Shown here: one piece after another, positions 17,248 to 24,887 of the stretch
How positions within the stretch are numbered: position 1 is the first letter of the stretch
Layout of the letters: every line of letters begins with the position of its first letter
Assembly (NCBI GenBank): GCA_002506595.1
Contig: DAXV01000052.1
Location: forward strand, 1,046-35,924
Length of the DNA: 34,879 bases
Origin: Acidilobaceae archaeon UBA158
GTDB lineage: Archaea > Thermoproteota > Thermoprotei_A > Sulfolobales > Acidilobaceae
Direction: 5' to 3'
Notes under the pieces: model-generated
The model's database searches: none
Told to the model about the DNA's origin: nothing
The model's input: only the letters and a program-made list of their open reading frames with translations
Program-made: the position numbers and the translations under genes

Positions 17248-17556
17248 ATGAGTTACTATATCAATATCATCAATTTAGACACTGGAGAAATAATGATTTC
17301 AATGGCAGACAAGGAAATAATGGGCAAAAAATTTGAGCAGAGAGATGGAATAGTAATAGACGTTAATCAAAATTTTTATGGCAATAAACTGATTGATGAT
17401 GATGAGGCATTGATTTATTTAAAATCTGCTGATATTTTGATATTAACGGGAAGTAAAATTGTTGACATGGCTATAAAAGAAGGCATAGTTAATCCAGATT
17501 CTGTATTGGATATTAATGGAGTAAAACATGTTCAAGTTTTTAAGTTTGTTTTTTAA
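17248..17556 (+). CDS. DUF424 family protein
   Basis: 102 residues, full length for this archaea-restricted family of unknown function. Family features visible: DKEIMGKKFEQRDG near residue 22, VNQNFYGNKLIDDDEAL in the middle (the FYGG-like turn), and a second half ADILILTGSKIVDMAIKEGIVNPDSVLDINGVKHVQ typical of DUF424. It starts 12 bases after OFOR-1 beta and shares its transcript, with a T-rich terminator right after its stop. No reason for its link to oxidoreductases is known to me. Confidence 0.78.
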   Translation: MSYYINIINLDTGEIMISMADKEIMGKKFEQRDGIVIDVNQNFYGNKLIDDDEALIYLKSADILILTGSKIVDMAIKEGIVNPDSVLDINGVKHVQVFKFVF

Positions 17557-17577
17557 TCTTCTTTTTTTATTTTTATT
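17557..17577 (+). terminator. T-rich terminator after the OFOR-1/DUF424 operon
   Basis: Runs of seven and five T within CTTCTTTTTTTATTTTTA, the oligo-T signal of archaeal termination, followed at once by TATA elements for the next transcript. Confidence 0.5.
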
Positions 17578-17583
17578 ATAGGT

Positions 17584-17603
17584 TTATATTATAGAATTTA
17601 TAT
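17584..17603 (+). promoter_or_regulatory. Promoter region of the ETF genes
   Basis: Two TATA-like elements, TTATATTATA (17584-17593) and GAATTTATATG just after it. The second predicts a start about 14 bases before the ATG at 17640; that ATG has no clear ribosome binding site. Confidence 0.4.
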
Positions 17604-17639
17604 GCTTTTATTTTTAATTCTCTCTAGCAATTTTTTATT

Positions 17640-18452
17640 ATGGTGAGTACATTGGGAGATATAGTTGTGTTAATAAAACCTGCTTTAAATCCAGAAATGA
17701 TAAGATCATTACCCGATGGAGGAGTCGATTTTGATAATATTCCATTAAAGCTTTCAGATATTGATAGAAACGCTATTGAAGAAGCTAATAGATTGAAAGA
17801 ATTATTAAAAGGAAAGATATATTCTATTACAATATCAACATGGGGTCCAATAGCTAAAAGAGATAAAGATATCAAGATGGCAATACAAGAAGGACTTGCT
17901 AAAGGAGTAGATGAAGCTATTTTATTAGAGGATGATTCCATAACACCTGGGGATCAGATAACAACTGCATCAGCAATTGTTTCTATATTAAATAAATTCA
18001 ATATAAAGCCGGATATCATATTAACAGGAGAAGCAACAATAGACGGTTTCTCAGGTCAGGTAGCAGGTAGAGTGGCTGCTAAGTTAAACTTACCATATAT
18101 CAGCTTTGCAAGAAAAATCGATTTAAATGGCAACAAGGTCATTGCAGAAAGAGATTTAGAGGATTACGTTGAAGTGGTTGAAACACAATTGCCAGCTGTG
18201 ATAAGTGTAACAAGAGAAATAAATTCTCCCAAACCTCCTACGTTAATCCAAATTAGGATGGCATCTAAAAAACCACAACATGTCGTAAAATTAAGCGATT
18301 TAACAAATGTTGCAATGCCTAAGAAAAAGCTTGCTGAGGCTAAAGTATTATCAGTAAAAAGAAAACAAACAATGATAGAAGGAAAATCGTTAGAGGAAGT
18401 TGCCGATAAATTAATAGAAATTCTAGAACAAGAAGGAGTATTAAAGCATTGA
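17640..18452 (+). CDS. etfB: Electron transfer flavoprotein, beta subunit (FixA/EtfB)
   Basis: Beta half of the soluble electron carrier ETF. 270 residues. Family motifs: VVLIKPALNPEMIR at the N-terminus, the DxNAIEEANRLKE helix (DIDRNAIEEANRLKEL), ITISTWGP, and GEATIDGFSGQVAGRVAAKLNLP, the nucleotide-contact stretch (GxxxIDGxxGQV). The beta gene comes before alpha, 10 bases apart, as in fixAB operons. No fixC (ETF:quinone oxidoreductase) or fixX is in the window, so the electron partners are unknown. Start ATG 17640 is weakly supported, but residues from DIVVLIK onward are certain. Confidence 0.92.
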   Translation: MVSTLGDIVVLIKPALNPEMIRSLPDGGVDFDNIPLKLSDIDRNAIEEANRLKELLKGKIYSITISTWGPIAKRDKDIKMAIQEGLAKGVDEAILLEDDSITPGDQITTASAIVSILNKFNIKPDIILTGEATIDGFSGQVAGRVAAKLNLPYISFARKIDLNGNKVIAERDLEDYVEVVETQLPAVISVTREINSPKPPTLIQIRMASKKPQHVVKLSDLTNVAMPKKKLAEAKVLSVKRKQTMIEGKSLEEVADKLIEILEQEGVLKH

Positions 18453-18462
18453 GGTGATTGAT

Positions 18463-19368
18463 ATGGTAGATGTGTTGGTTGTTGTTCAAAAGGAGGCTGA
18501 CGCGTCTGAGCTTTTGACTATCGCAAAGAAAGTTGGTGAACCTGTTGCTTTAACTTATGGGAACAGTGAAATAGAAAAGCTTACAAAATACTTTAACAAG
18601 GTATATAGAATCAAAGAAGATGATCCCAATAGCATATTCTTTGCTATCAAAACCTTATATGAAAAATTAAATCCAAAACTTGTTGTAGGTATGAGCAGTA
18701 AAAACCTTAAAGATGCCTATTCAAGATTAGCAGGAATTTATGACCTTCCACTTGCCACAGATATATTTGATTTTAACGTATCAGGTTCTAAAGTAACATA
18801 TAAAAGAAGTTTCTTAAGCGGTAGAGCTATAGAAACAGAAGAAGTAACAATGCCATTACTACTCTTAGTATCGCCTAGGAAAACACAAAAATCTGAAGGA
18901 AATTCTAATGGAAGCATAGAAGAATTATCTATAGGAAATTCATCAAATGTTGTAATAAAAGAAAGAAAAGAGAAGGTAAAAGGAGGGGTTAATTTAGAGG
19001 CTGCTGAATTTATAATAAGTGTTGGAAGAGGATTTAAGAATAAAGATGATTTAAAGTTAGCATTTGATTTGGCTGAATTAGCTGGAGCTCAAATAGGTTG
19101 TTCAAGGCCTATAGCTGCAGATTTGAAATGGTTAACAGAAGATCATTGGGTGGGTTTAAGCGGCAAAAAAGTTGCTCCAAAAGTTTATTTGATGTTTGGT
19201 ATAAGTGGAGCGCCTCAACACTTAGCAGGAATTACAGATGCAAAAACAGTTATTGCTGTAAACAATGATAAAACAGCGCCAATATTCAAAAATGCTGATT
19301 ATGGAATAGTTGCAGATTTATATCAGTTTATTCCAATATTAACTAAGAAGTTAAAAGAAAGACATTAA
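18463..19368 (+). CDS. etfA: Electron transfer flavoprotein, alpha subunit (FixB/EtfA)
   Basis: FAD-binding half of ETF, 301 residues. The C-terminal FAD domain (about 170-300) reads ISVGRGFKNKDDLKLAFDLAELAGAQIG, then SRPIAADLKWL, HWVGLSGKKVAPKVYLMFGISGAPQHLAGI, and ends APIFKNADYGIVADL, all diagnostic. A Cys stands before SRP where most ETFs have Ala or Gly. A GTG at 18454 lies inside GAGGTGAT, the ribosome binding site, so ATG 18463 is chosen. It sits between two OFOR loci on the same strand, followed by a palindromic AT terminator-like element. Confidence 0.93.
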   Translation: MVDVLVVVQKEADASELLTIAKKVGEPVALTYGNSEIEKLTKYFNKVYRIKEDDPNSIFFAIKTLYEKLNPKLVVGMSSKNLKDAYSRLAGIYDLPLATDIFDFNVSGSKVTYKRSFLSGRAIETEEVTMPLLLLVSPRKTQKSEGNSNGSIEELSIGNSSNVVIKERKEKVKGGVNLEAAEFIISVGRGFKNKDDLKLAFDLAELAGAQIGCSRPIAADLKWLTEDHWVGLSGKKVAPKVYLMFGISGAPQHLAGITDAKTVIAVNNDKTAPIFKNADYGIVADLYQFIPILTKKLKERH

Positions 19369-19394
19369 ATATTTTAAAATTTTAAAATATTTTT
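19367..19394 (+). terminator. 26-bp perfect AT palindrome plus T-run after etfA
   Basis: A perfect palindrome spans 19367-19392 (half-site AAATATTTTAAAA) and runs into a stretch of six T (19389 is A, T from 19390). It overlaps the last base pair of the etfA stop codon. It can form a 13-bp hairpin with U-tail like a bacterial intrinsic terminator, though archaea mainly need only the T-run. Confidence 0.45.
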
Positions 19395-19427
19395 TAATAT
19401 CTTTTTATTTGATTAATTAAAATACAT

Positions 19428-19439
19428 ATTTAAATTTAA
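19428..19439 (+). promoter_or_regulatory. TATA box of the OFOR-2 operon
   Basis: ATTTAAATTTAA predicts transcription from about 19460, leaving a leader of about 20 bases before the ATG at 19480. Confidence 0.4.
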
Positions 19440-19479
19440 TAGCACCTAAAACTTGTTTTAAGTTGAAAAGGCGATTAAA

Positions 19480-21402
19480 ATGCCAAGAAAGGAAATATAT
19501 TTTATATTAGGAGGCCCCCAAGGAGCGGGGCTTGAGACAAGCTCCAGCGTATTAACAAGCGCATTTACATCAGAAGGATATGCAGTATTATCTGATAGAG
19601 AATATTATTCAAATATTGTTGGAAGGCATAGCTATATACATGCAACGGTGTCATCAACAAAAATACCTAGAAGCCTAACATATCCTGTAGATATTGTCGG
19701 AGGAATGGATGCAGAAACTATCTTTACTCATTTTAATGACATTAGCAAAGATGGCTTTATAATATATGATTCAGGAGTAGAAAATACAAAAATGCAGCAA
19801 ATAATTAGTATGGAGAAAGATGTTTATGAAAGAATTTTAGAGTATTTTAAGAAGAACAACATAAATCCTGATGTAAAAAGTCTTGTAAATTATATTGAAA
19901 ATAATTCTAAAATAGTTCCAATAAAACTTGATTATAGGAATATATTAAATTCATTGAGAGATAAGTTTTCAATTAATTCAGTTGAAGCACAAAAATACAA
20001 AAGTAGTATTTTGATTGGGGCAGTTGCTGGATTAACAGATATTGATTCAGAATCTATATCAATAGGTATTGAACAAAGATTTAGAGGAAAACAAAAAATT
20101 ATTGATGCAAATAATTATATTGCTGAGACAGTTAAAGATATGGTACAAAAACAATATGGTTCTCCACTTAAGCTTGATCACTCTTTAATAAATATGGATG
20201 AGTTCATAGTTGCAAGCGGTAACGATATAGTAGGTATGGGTAAAATTGTTGGAGGTGTTAGGTATCAATCATATTATCCAATTACTCCAGCTGCTGATGA
20301 ATCAGTATTTTTAGAAGCACATCAAGCAATAAGTGTTAATGGGAAACCAGTTTCTTCTATTGCAGTATTTCAAACAGAAGATGAAATAGCAGCTATAACA
20401 TCTGCTATTGGAGCTGCACTAGCTGGTGCAAGAAGTGCGACAGCAACTAGTGGGCCAGGATATAGTTTAATGGTAGAAGGACTAGGATGGGCAGGTCATA
20501 ATGAAGTTCCATTAGTAATAACTTATTATCAAAGAGGTGGGCCAAGTACAGGTTTACCTACAAGAGGTAGTCAAAGCGATTTGCTTTTCTCACTATATTC
20601 AAGTCATGGAGAATTTCCAAGAATAGTAATAGCAAGTGGAGATAATATGGAAGCATTCTATGATTCAATAGAGGCATTTAACTATGCTGAAAAATACCAA
20701 TTACCTGTTATTCATCTCTTAGATAAATTCTTAGCAAATGTTATATCAACAACACCATTACCTGATTTAAATCAAATAAAGATAGATAGGGGTAAATTAA
20801 CATTTGATCCTAAAGTTAAAGGTCCTTATAAGAGATTCGATTTATCTGAAATAATAGATGAAAGGCCTGCATTAGGTAGTGGAGTTGTTATGTGGCATAC
20901 TGGAGATGAACATAACGAATATGGCCATATAAGTGAAGATCCTATAAATAGAAAAGAAATGTATGAGAAAAGAATGAAAAAGCTTGAAATTGCTGATAAA
21001 GAAATACCCCCTGAAAAGAGGGCAGTATTATATGGAGACGAAAATGCAGATTTCTTGTTAATTGGGTGGGGCTTTGTAAAAGGGGTTGCTCTTGATGCAT
21101 TAGATGAATTAAGAGCACAAGGACTTAATGGAGCATACTTACATTTAAAGATGTTTATTCCATTCCCATCAAAATATGTTAAAGGAATTTTAGATAAGTT
21201 TGATAATAATAAAATTATAGATGTAGAGCATAATATAATGGGTCAAGCTGCTCAAGCAATAACTACAAATACAGGTTATATTATAAATAAATTTATTTTG
21301 AAATATACTGGCCGTCCAATTTATAGGATGGAATTGGTAAAGGCCGTTAAGAATATTTTAGATAATAAATCAGATAAGGAGGTGTTAGTTTATGGCGAGT
21401 GA
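19480..21402 (+). CDS. 2-oxoacid:ferredoxin oxidoreductase, fused gamma-alpha subunit (OFOR-2)
   Basis: Second enzyme of the same type, 640 residues. The gamma domain opens LGGPQGAGLETSSSVL with REYYSNIVGRHSY; the alpha domain shows YYPITPAADESVFLE, FQTEDEIAAITSAIGAALAGARSATATSGPG and the canonical GLPTRGSQSDLLFSLYSSHGEFPRIVIASGD. It is closer to the common Sulfolobus 2-oxoacid oxidoreductase pattern than OFOR-1. It likely acts on pyruvate/2-oxoglutarate or a range of 2-oxoacids; sequence alone does not decide. The 3' end overlaps the beta gene by 11 bases, exactly as in OFOR-1, pointing to duplication of the whole gene pair. Confidence 0.93.
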   Translation: MPRKEIYFILGGPQGAGLETSSSVLTSAFTSEGYAVLSDREYYSNIVGRHSYIHATVSSTKIPRSLTYPVDIVGGMDAETIFTHFNDISKDGFIIYDSGVENTKMQQIISMEKDVYERILEYFKKNNINPDVKSLVNYIENNSKIVPIKLDYRNILNSLRDKFSINSVEAQKYKSSILIGAVAGLTDIDSESISIGIEQRFRGKQKIIDANNYIAETVKDMVQKQYGSPLKLDHSLINMDEFIVASGNDIVGMGKIVGGVRYQSYYPITPAADESVFLEAHQAISVNGKPVSSIAVFQTEDEIAAITSAIGAALAGARSATATSGPGYSLMVEGLGWAGHNEVPLVITYYQRGGPSTGLPTRGSQSDLLFSLYSSHGEFPRIVIASGDNMEAFYDSIEAFNYAEKYQLPVIHLLDKFLANVISTTPLPDLNQIKIDRGKLTFDPKVKGPYKRFDLSEIIDERPALGSGVVMWHTGDEHNEYGHISEDPINRKEMYEKRMKKLEIADKEIPPEKRAVLYGDENADFLLIGWGFVKGVALDALDELRAQGLNGAYLHLKMFIPFPSKYVKGILDKFDNNKIIDVEHNIMGQAAQAITTNTGYIINKFILKYTGRPIYRMELVKAVKNILDNKSDKEVLVYGE

Positions 21403-22348
21403 AGCTAAGTATAAAACAGATCTCTGGGTTGATTGGTGCCCAGCATGTGGTAATTTCGGTATATTATTGGCTTTGCAAAAAGCATTAGCAGAACTTGAAT
21501 TGCCACCAGAAAAGGTAGTAGATGTAAGTGGTATAGGATGCAGTGGAAAGACCTCTCACTTTTTAAATGCAAATGGAGTACATGGACTCCATGGAAGAGG
21601 TATACCATTTGCTGAAGGAATTAAAATTGCAAATCCAGAATTAACTGTTATAGTTAGTGCAGGAGATGGAGATTTATTAGGTATAGGAGCAGGTCATTTC
21701 GTTGCATTTGGAAGAAGGAATTTAGATATAAAGGTATTCTTACACGATAATCAAGTATATGGTTTAACAAAAGGACAAGCTTCACCAACATTAAGAAAGG
21801 GTGAAAGAGTTAAGGCAATGCCAGTACCAAATATGCAAGATTGGGTTAACCCTATATCAATTGCTTTAGCAAGCGGATTTACTTTTGTTGCAAGAGGTTA
21901 TGCATTATGGATTGATGATTTAAAAGAATTAATGAAGGCTGCAATAAAACACAGAGGAGCAGCTTTGTTAGATATTTTGCAACCATGTCCTACATACAAT
22001 AATTTGTATACTCCAGACACATATAAAGATAAACTGTATAAGTTAGATGCTGATAAAAGTTGGGATCCATTTGTTAGAGAAGGAACTAAAGAAGAAATTA
22101 ACGAAAAGCTATCAAAGGCTTATGAGAAGTCCCAAGAATGGGGTGATAAAATACCAGTAGGAATATTTTATGTAAATCCCTATGTGGAAACATTTACTGA
22201 TACTATATCAAAGTTAAATCCATTATATGCAACAATACCCCCTGCTAAACAAAATATTTCAAAAGAAGATGGTACACCAATAATAGGAATAGATGACTTT
22301 AGGAAGGCGTTTGATAATTTTATAGTAAAAGTAAAGAGTAAAAAGTAA
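21392..22348 (+). CDS. 2-oxoacid:ferredoxin oxidoreductase, beta subunit (OFOR-2)
   Basis: TPP/[4Fe-4S] subunit, 318 residues. Cys16 and Cys19 (WCPACG), a third Cys in GIGCSGKTSHF and a fourth in QPCPTYN are the cluster ligands; GDGDLLGIGAGHF and FLHDNQVYGLTKGQASPT form the TPP site. AAGGAGGTG lies a few bases before the ATG. The gene is followed by a T-run. Residues around the third Cys and after GQASPT (LRKGERVKAMPVPN) differ from OFOR-1 (LPLWVKTKALDSPN), consistent with different substrate pockets. Confidence 0.93.
   Translation: MASEAKYKTDLWVDWCPACGNFGILLALQKALAELELPPEKVVDVSGIGCSGKTSHFLNANGVHGLHGRGIPFAEGIKIANPELTVIVSAGDGDLLGIGAGHFVAFGRRNLDIKVFLHDNQVYGLTKGQASPTLRKGERVKAMPVPNMQDWVNPISIALASGFTFVARGYALWIDDLKELMKAAIKHRGAALLDILQPCPTYNNLYTPDTYKDKLYKLDADKSWDPFVREGTKEEINEKLSKAYEKSQEWGDKIPVGIFYVNPYVETFTDTISKLNPLYATIPPAKQNISKEDGTPIIGIDDFRKAFDNFIVKVKSKK
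21434..21708 (+). repeat. Identical tracts shared with OFOR-1 beta
   Basis: Bases 21434-21493 (60 of 60) equal 16348-16407, and 21665-21708 (44 of 44) equal 16579-16622, while the DNA between and around them has diverged, including at silent sites. Confidence 0.8.
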
Positions 22349-22349
22349 G

Positions 22350-22363
22350 TTTTTTATTTTTTT
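22350..22363 (+). terminator. T-rich terminator after OFOR-2
   Basis: Six T, A, seven T directly after the OFOR-2 beta stop codon; the next gene begins 28 bases later. Confidence 0.45.
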
Positions 22364-22391
22364 CTATAATTATATTTTTTGGTGCTATAAA

Positions 22392-23144
22392 ATGAATTCA
22401 AATGTTGAAATTTATTTTCATCCTACATGTGCAACAAGTCATGAAATTATTATAGATCTCTATAAAAAAGATTATTTAGATAAGGTAAAACTCCATAATG
22501 TTTTATCACCTTTGCAAAATAATTTTATATGGAGTGTACCATGGGTAATAGTAAATAATGAACCAGTTGGAACAGACCCAATAACTTCAGATGAAATAAT
22601 TAATATTATTGAGAACAAGGAAATTGACATAGATGACACTCTTGATTCATTTATGATGAGTATATTACATAGTTCATATGCGTCATCAATTTCAATTTTA
22701 CACAAAGATATAAACCCAATGATTAATGATTCATTTATTAAAGCATCAATTAGATACGGCTTCTCAAATATTAAATTAGATGAAATTAAAAAAGATATCA
22801 TAAAAAATAAGGAAAATTTATTTGAAAAATATAGGGATAAGATAAGAAGAGCATTATCTGTTAGTTTTGTTAGAGAACTTTATTGGTCAAAATCTGGTAA
22901 AATAGATCATAATGAACTCTTAAGCTACACTAATCCAGTTGTTGTAGGCCTTTGGTTATTATCTAAGGCTAGCATAGGTAGAATTGGTTTAACACCAAAA
23001 CCTTATATTTATGGTGATATTGATGTTAAAGAAATTTCAGAGTTTGTTTCTAAGAGAGGTAAAGGGTTATTAGAAAAAATAAAAGAAGAACAAGAAGCTA
23101 TATATAATGATGAAAAATATTGGGAAATAATTAAAAACTATTAA
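22392..23144 (+). CDS. Thioredoxin-fold protein with a monothiol CxxS site
   Basis: 250 residues. The first 75 have a thioredoxin/glutaredoxin look: VEIYFHPTCATS places a single Cys13 with Ser16 where a second Cys would be, and WSVPWVIVNNEPVGTDPIT is the cis-Pro strand and turn found in glutaredoxin-like proteins. No other Cys exists in the protein, so it cannot act as a dithiol reductant by itself. Residues 80-250 are helical, ending VKEISEFVSKRGKGLLEKIKEEQE, unrecognised. GGTG (22381) precedes the ATG. Its position right after OFOR-2 suggests a helper for cluster assembly, redox protection or electron transfer; this is inference. It ends 2 bases from the convergent threonine ammonia-lyase. 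Confidence 0.62.
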   Translation: MNSNVEIYFHPTCATSHEIIIDLYKKDYLDKVKLHNVLSPLQNNFIWSVPWVIVNNEPVGTDPITSDEIINIIENKEIDIDDTLDSFMMSILHSSYASSISILHKDINPMINDSFIKASIRYGFSNIKLDEIKKDIIKNKENLFEKYRDKIRRALSVSFVRELYWSKSGKIDHNELLSYTNPVVVGLWLLSKASIGRIGLTPKPYIYGDIDVKEISEFVSKRGKGLLEKIKEEQEAIYNDEKYWEIIKNY

Positions 23145-23146
23145 AT

Positions 23147-24376
23147 TTAAGGTAAAGCCTTAGAAAACTTAAGGCCCATAGAATTTAATTCATTTATAAC
23201 TTCATCTATAACGCTTGGATCTGGAGTCTCAACTATTAATTCTACCAATGCAGTACCTGGATCAATTAATGGAGTTATTCTATCATGCCTTATATCAATT
23301 ACATTAAGCTTTGCAAGAGCGAATTTTTCTAAGACCTTATCTAACCAACCTGGCATATCTGGTATAATACCGGTTAACTTTATTATTCTACCGCTTTTAG
23401 CTAATTCATAATTTAATATATTAGAAATTCTGGTCATGTCCACATTTCCTCCGCTTATTAATGCTACTACATTTTTATTTTCAACATCTATTTTGTTTTC
23501 AAGTATAGCTGCTAGGGATGCAGCACCAGCCCCTTCGGCAAGAGTTTTTCCTCTTTCTAAAAGCATAAACATAGCCCTTGCTACTTCGGAATCATTAACC
23601 TTCACTATATCATCAACAAATTCTTTAATAAATTCGAATGTATAATTTCCAGAGCCTTTAACTATAAGTCCATCCATTAGACCTGGTGGAACTTCTTTTA
23701 AATTAACTGGTTTGCCTTCTTTAATGCCTTTGGAATATTTAGCAACATAACTTGGCTCTACACCAATTATTTTTACTTTATTACCTAATTTTTTCTTCAA
23801 TACAATAGCATTCCCCGATATTAATCCTCCCCCTCCTATTGGTATCACAACTATATCAGGGATAACAGGGGATTGTTGAAGGATTTCATGAGCAATTGTA
23901 CCTTGGCCTGCAATAATTTTTAGGTCATCATATGCATGAATTAAGTTATATCCTTTTTCTTTACTTAATTCTATAGCTTTTGACATAGCATCATCAAATG
24001 TTTTACCATATAAAACTACTTCTGCTCCATATCCTTTTGTTGCATTTATTTTAGCTATAGGAGCAGTTTCTGGCATAACTATTACGGACTTTGCCTTTTG
24101 TAAGGTTGCTGCTAAAGCAACACCTTGAGCATGATTTCCAGCGCTTGCTGCAATAACACCTTTAAATTTTTCATCGCCTAAAGACCATATTTTATAGTAT
24201 GCACCTCTTATTTTAAACGAACCTGTTTTTTGTAGATTCTCAAGTTTTAAAAATATCTTGCCTTTTGTTATTTCAGAAAAAGTCCTGCTATAATCTAATG
24301 GCGTAATATGAATAACATCTTTTAAAATTTCTAATGCCTTTAAAGAATCTAAATATACCTGTTCGGAATAATTCAT
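23147..24376 (-). CDS. ilvA: Threonine ammonia-lyase (threonine dehydratase) with C-terminal ACT-like domain
   Basis: PLP enzyme turning threonine into 2-oxobutyrate and ammonia. 409 residues. LENLQKTGSFKIRGAY contains the PLP lysine (Lys55), ASAGNHAQG is the substrate loop, and IPIGGGGLISG binds the PLP phosphate. Residues after about 325 (GRIIKLTGIIPDMPGWLDKVLE) form an ACT-like regulatory domain, the length and layout of the biosynthetic/catabolic 400-residue class. A TATA box at 24407-24416 and CTGGTGA just upstream of the ATG give it its own promoter. The product 2-oxobutyrate is a substrate of the OFOR type encoded next door and also the first precursor of isoleucine. Confidence 0.92.
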   Translation of the reverse strand: MNYSEQVYLDSLKALEILKDVIHITPLDYSRTFSEITKGKIFLKLENLQKTGSFKIRGAYYKIWSLGDEKFKGVIAASAGNHAQGVALAATLQKAKSVIVMPETAPIAKINATKGYGAEVVLYGKTFDDAMSKAIELSKEKGYNLIHAYDDLKIIAGQGTIAHEILQQSPVIPDIVVIPIGGGGLISGNAIVLKKKLGNKVKIIGVEPSYVAKYSKGIKEGKPVNLKEVPPGLMDGLIVKGSGNYTFEFIKEFVDDIVKVNDSEVARAMFMLLERGKTLAEGAGAASLAAILENKIDVENKNVVALISGGNVDMTRISNILNYELAKSGRIIKLTGIIPDMPGWLDKVLEKFALAKLNVIDIRHDRITPLIDPGTALVELIVETPDPSVIDEVINELNSMGLKFSKALP

Positions 24377-24406
24377 ATTTTCACCAGTTATTATATTGAA
24401 AATAAG

Positions 24407-24416
24407 AATATATAAG
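24407..24416 (-). promoter_or_regulatory. TATA box of threonine ammonia-lyase
   Basis: CTTATATATT on the minus strand, about 35 bases before the ATG; the predicted leader of about 9 bases contains GGTGA. Confidence 0.5.
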
Positions 24417-24458
24417 ATTTTTTAAAATTTATATGTGGTATTATTTTGTTAATAACTA

Positions 24459-24881
24459 TTAAGACACAGACACAAATATTAAGCTTTTAAATTTTTTAAG
24501 AATTTTTAGAAATGTTTCAACATCTAACTCTTGAATACCATCGAAACTATATTGGCCAGTTATAAGAATTTCTACAAACCTTTTTTGCCATGTATCTCCC
24601 AAAACATTATACCAAGATCTGCCCTCAGAATCTTTATTATATCTAAATAAAATAGGCAATTTAATAAATTTCCAAAAATATTGCGGTACTATTTCAAGCA
24701 CTAATTTAATCTCCTCTTTATCAAATTCATGATATTCATTGCTTGCCAATAATACTGAACTTTTCCCATTGGCTATTTCGATTAAATTTATTGATTCTTT
24801 AGGCCATAATTTCTGAGTTTCATTAATTTTATCTAAAATCTTTTTTTGCAATGTTTTAATTGATTTATCATTAGATTCCAA
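24459..24881 (-). CDS. UPF0216 (DUF61)-like protein
   Basis: 140 residues. The pattern PKESINLIEIANGKSSVLLAS, then a Lys-Glu-Glu helix (FDKEEIKLVLEIVPQYFWKFIKLPILFRYN), resembles the archaeal UPF0216 family (basic, about 100-150 residues, function unknown). The start is TTG, with GGTG 9 bases upstream lying over the fibrillarin 3' end; it begins 6 bases after that gene's stop, so it is the last gene of the Nop5-fibrillarin operon. The assignment rests on pattern resemblance, not a search. Confidence 0.55.
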   Translation of the reverse strand: MESNDKSIKTLQKKILDKINETQKLWPKESINLIEIANGKSSVLLASNEYHEFDKEEIKLVLEIVPQYFWKFIKLPILFRYNKDSEGRSWYNVLGDTWQKRFVEILITGQYSFDGIQELDVETFLKILKKFKSLIFVSVS

Positions 24882-24887
24882 AAAAAT

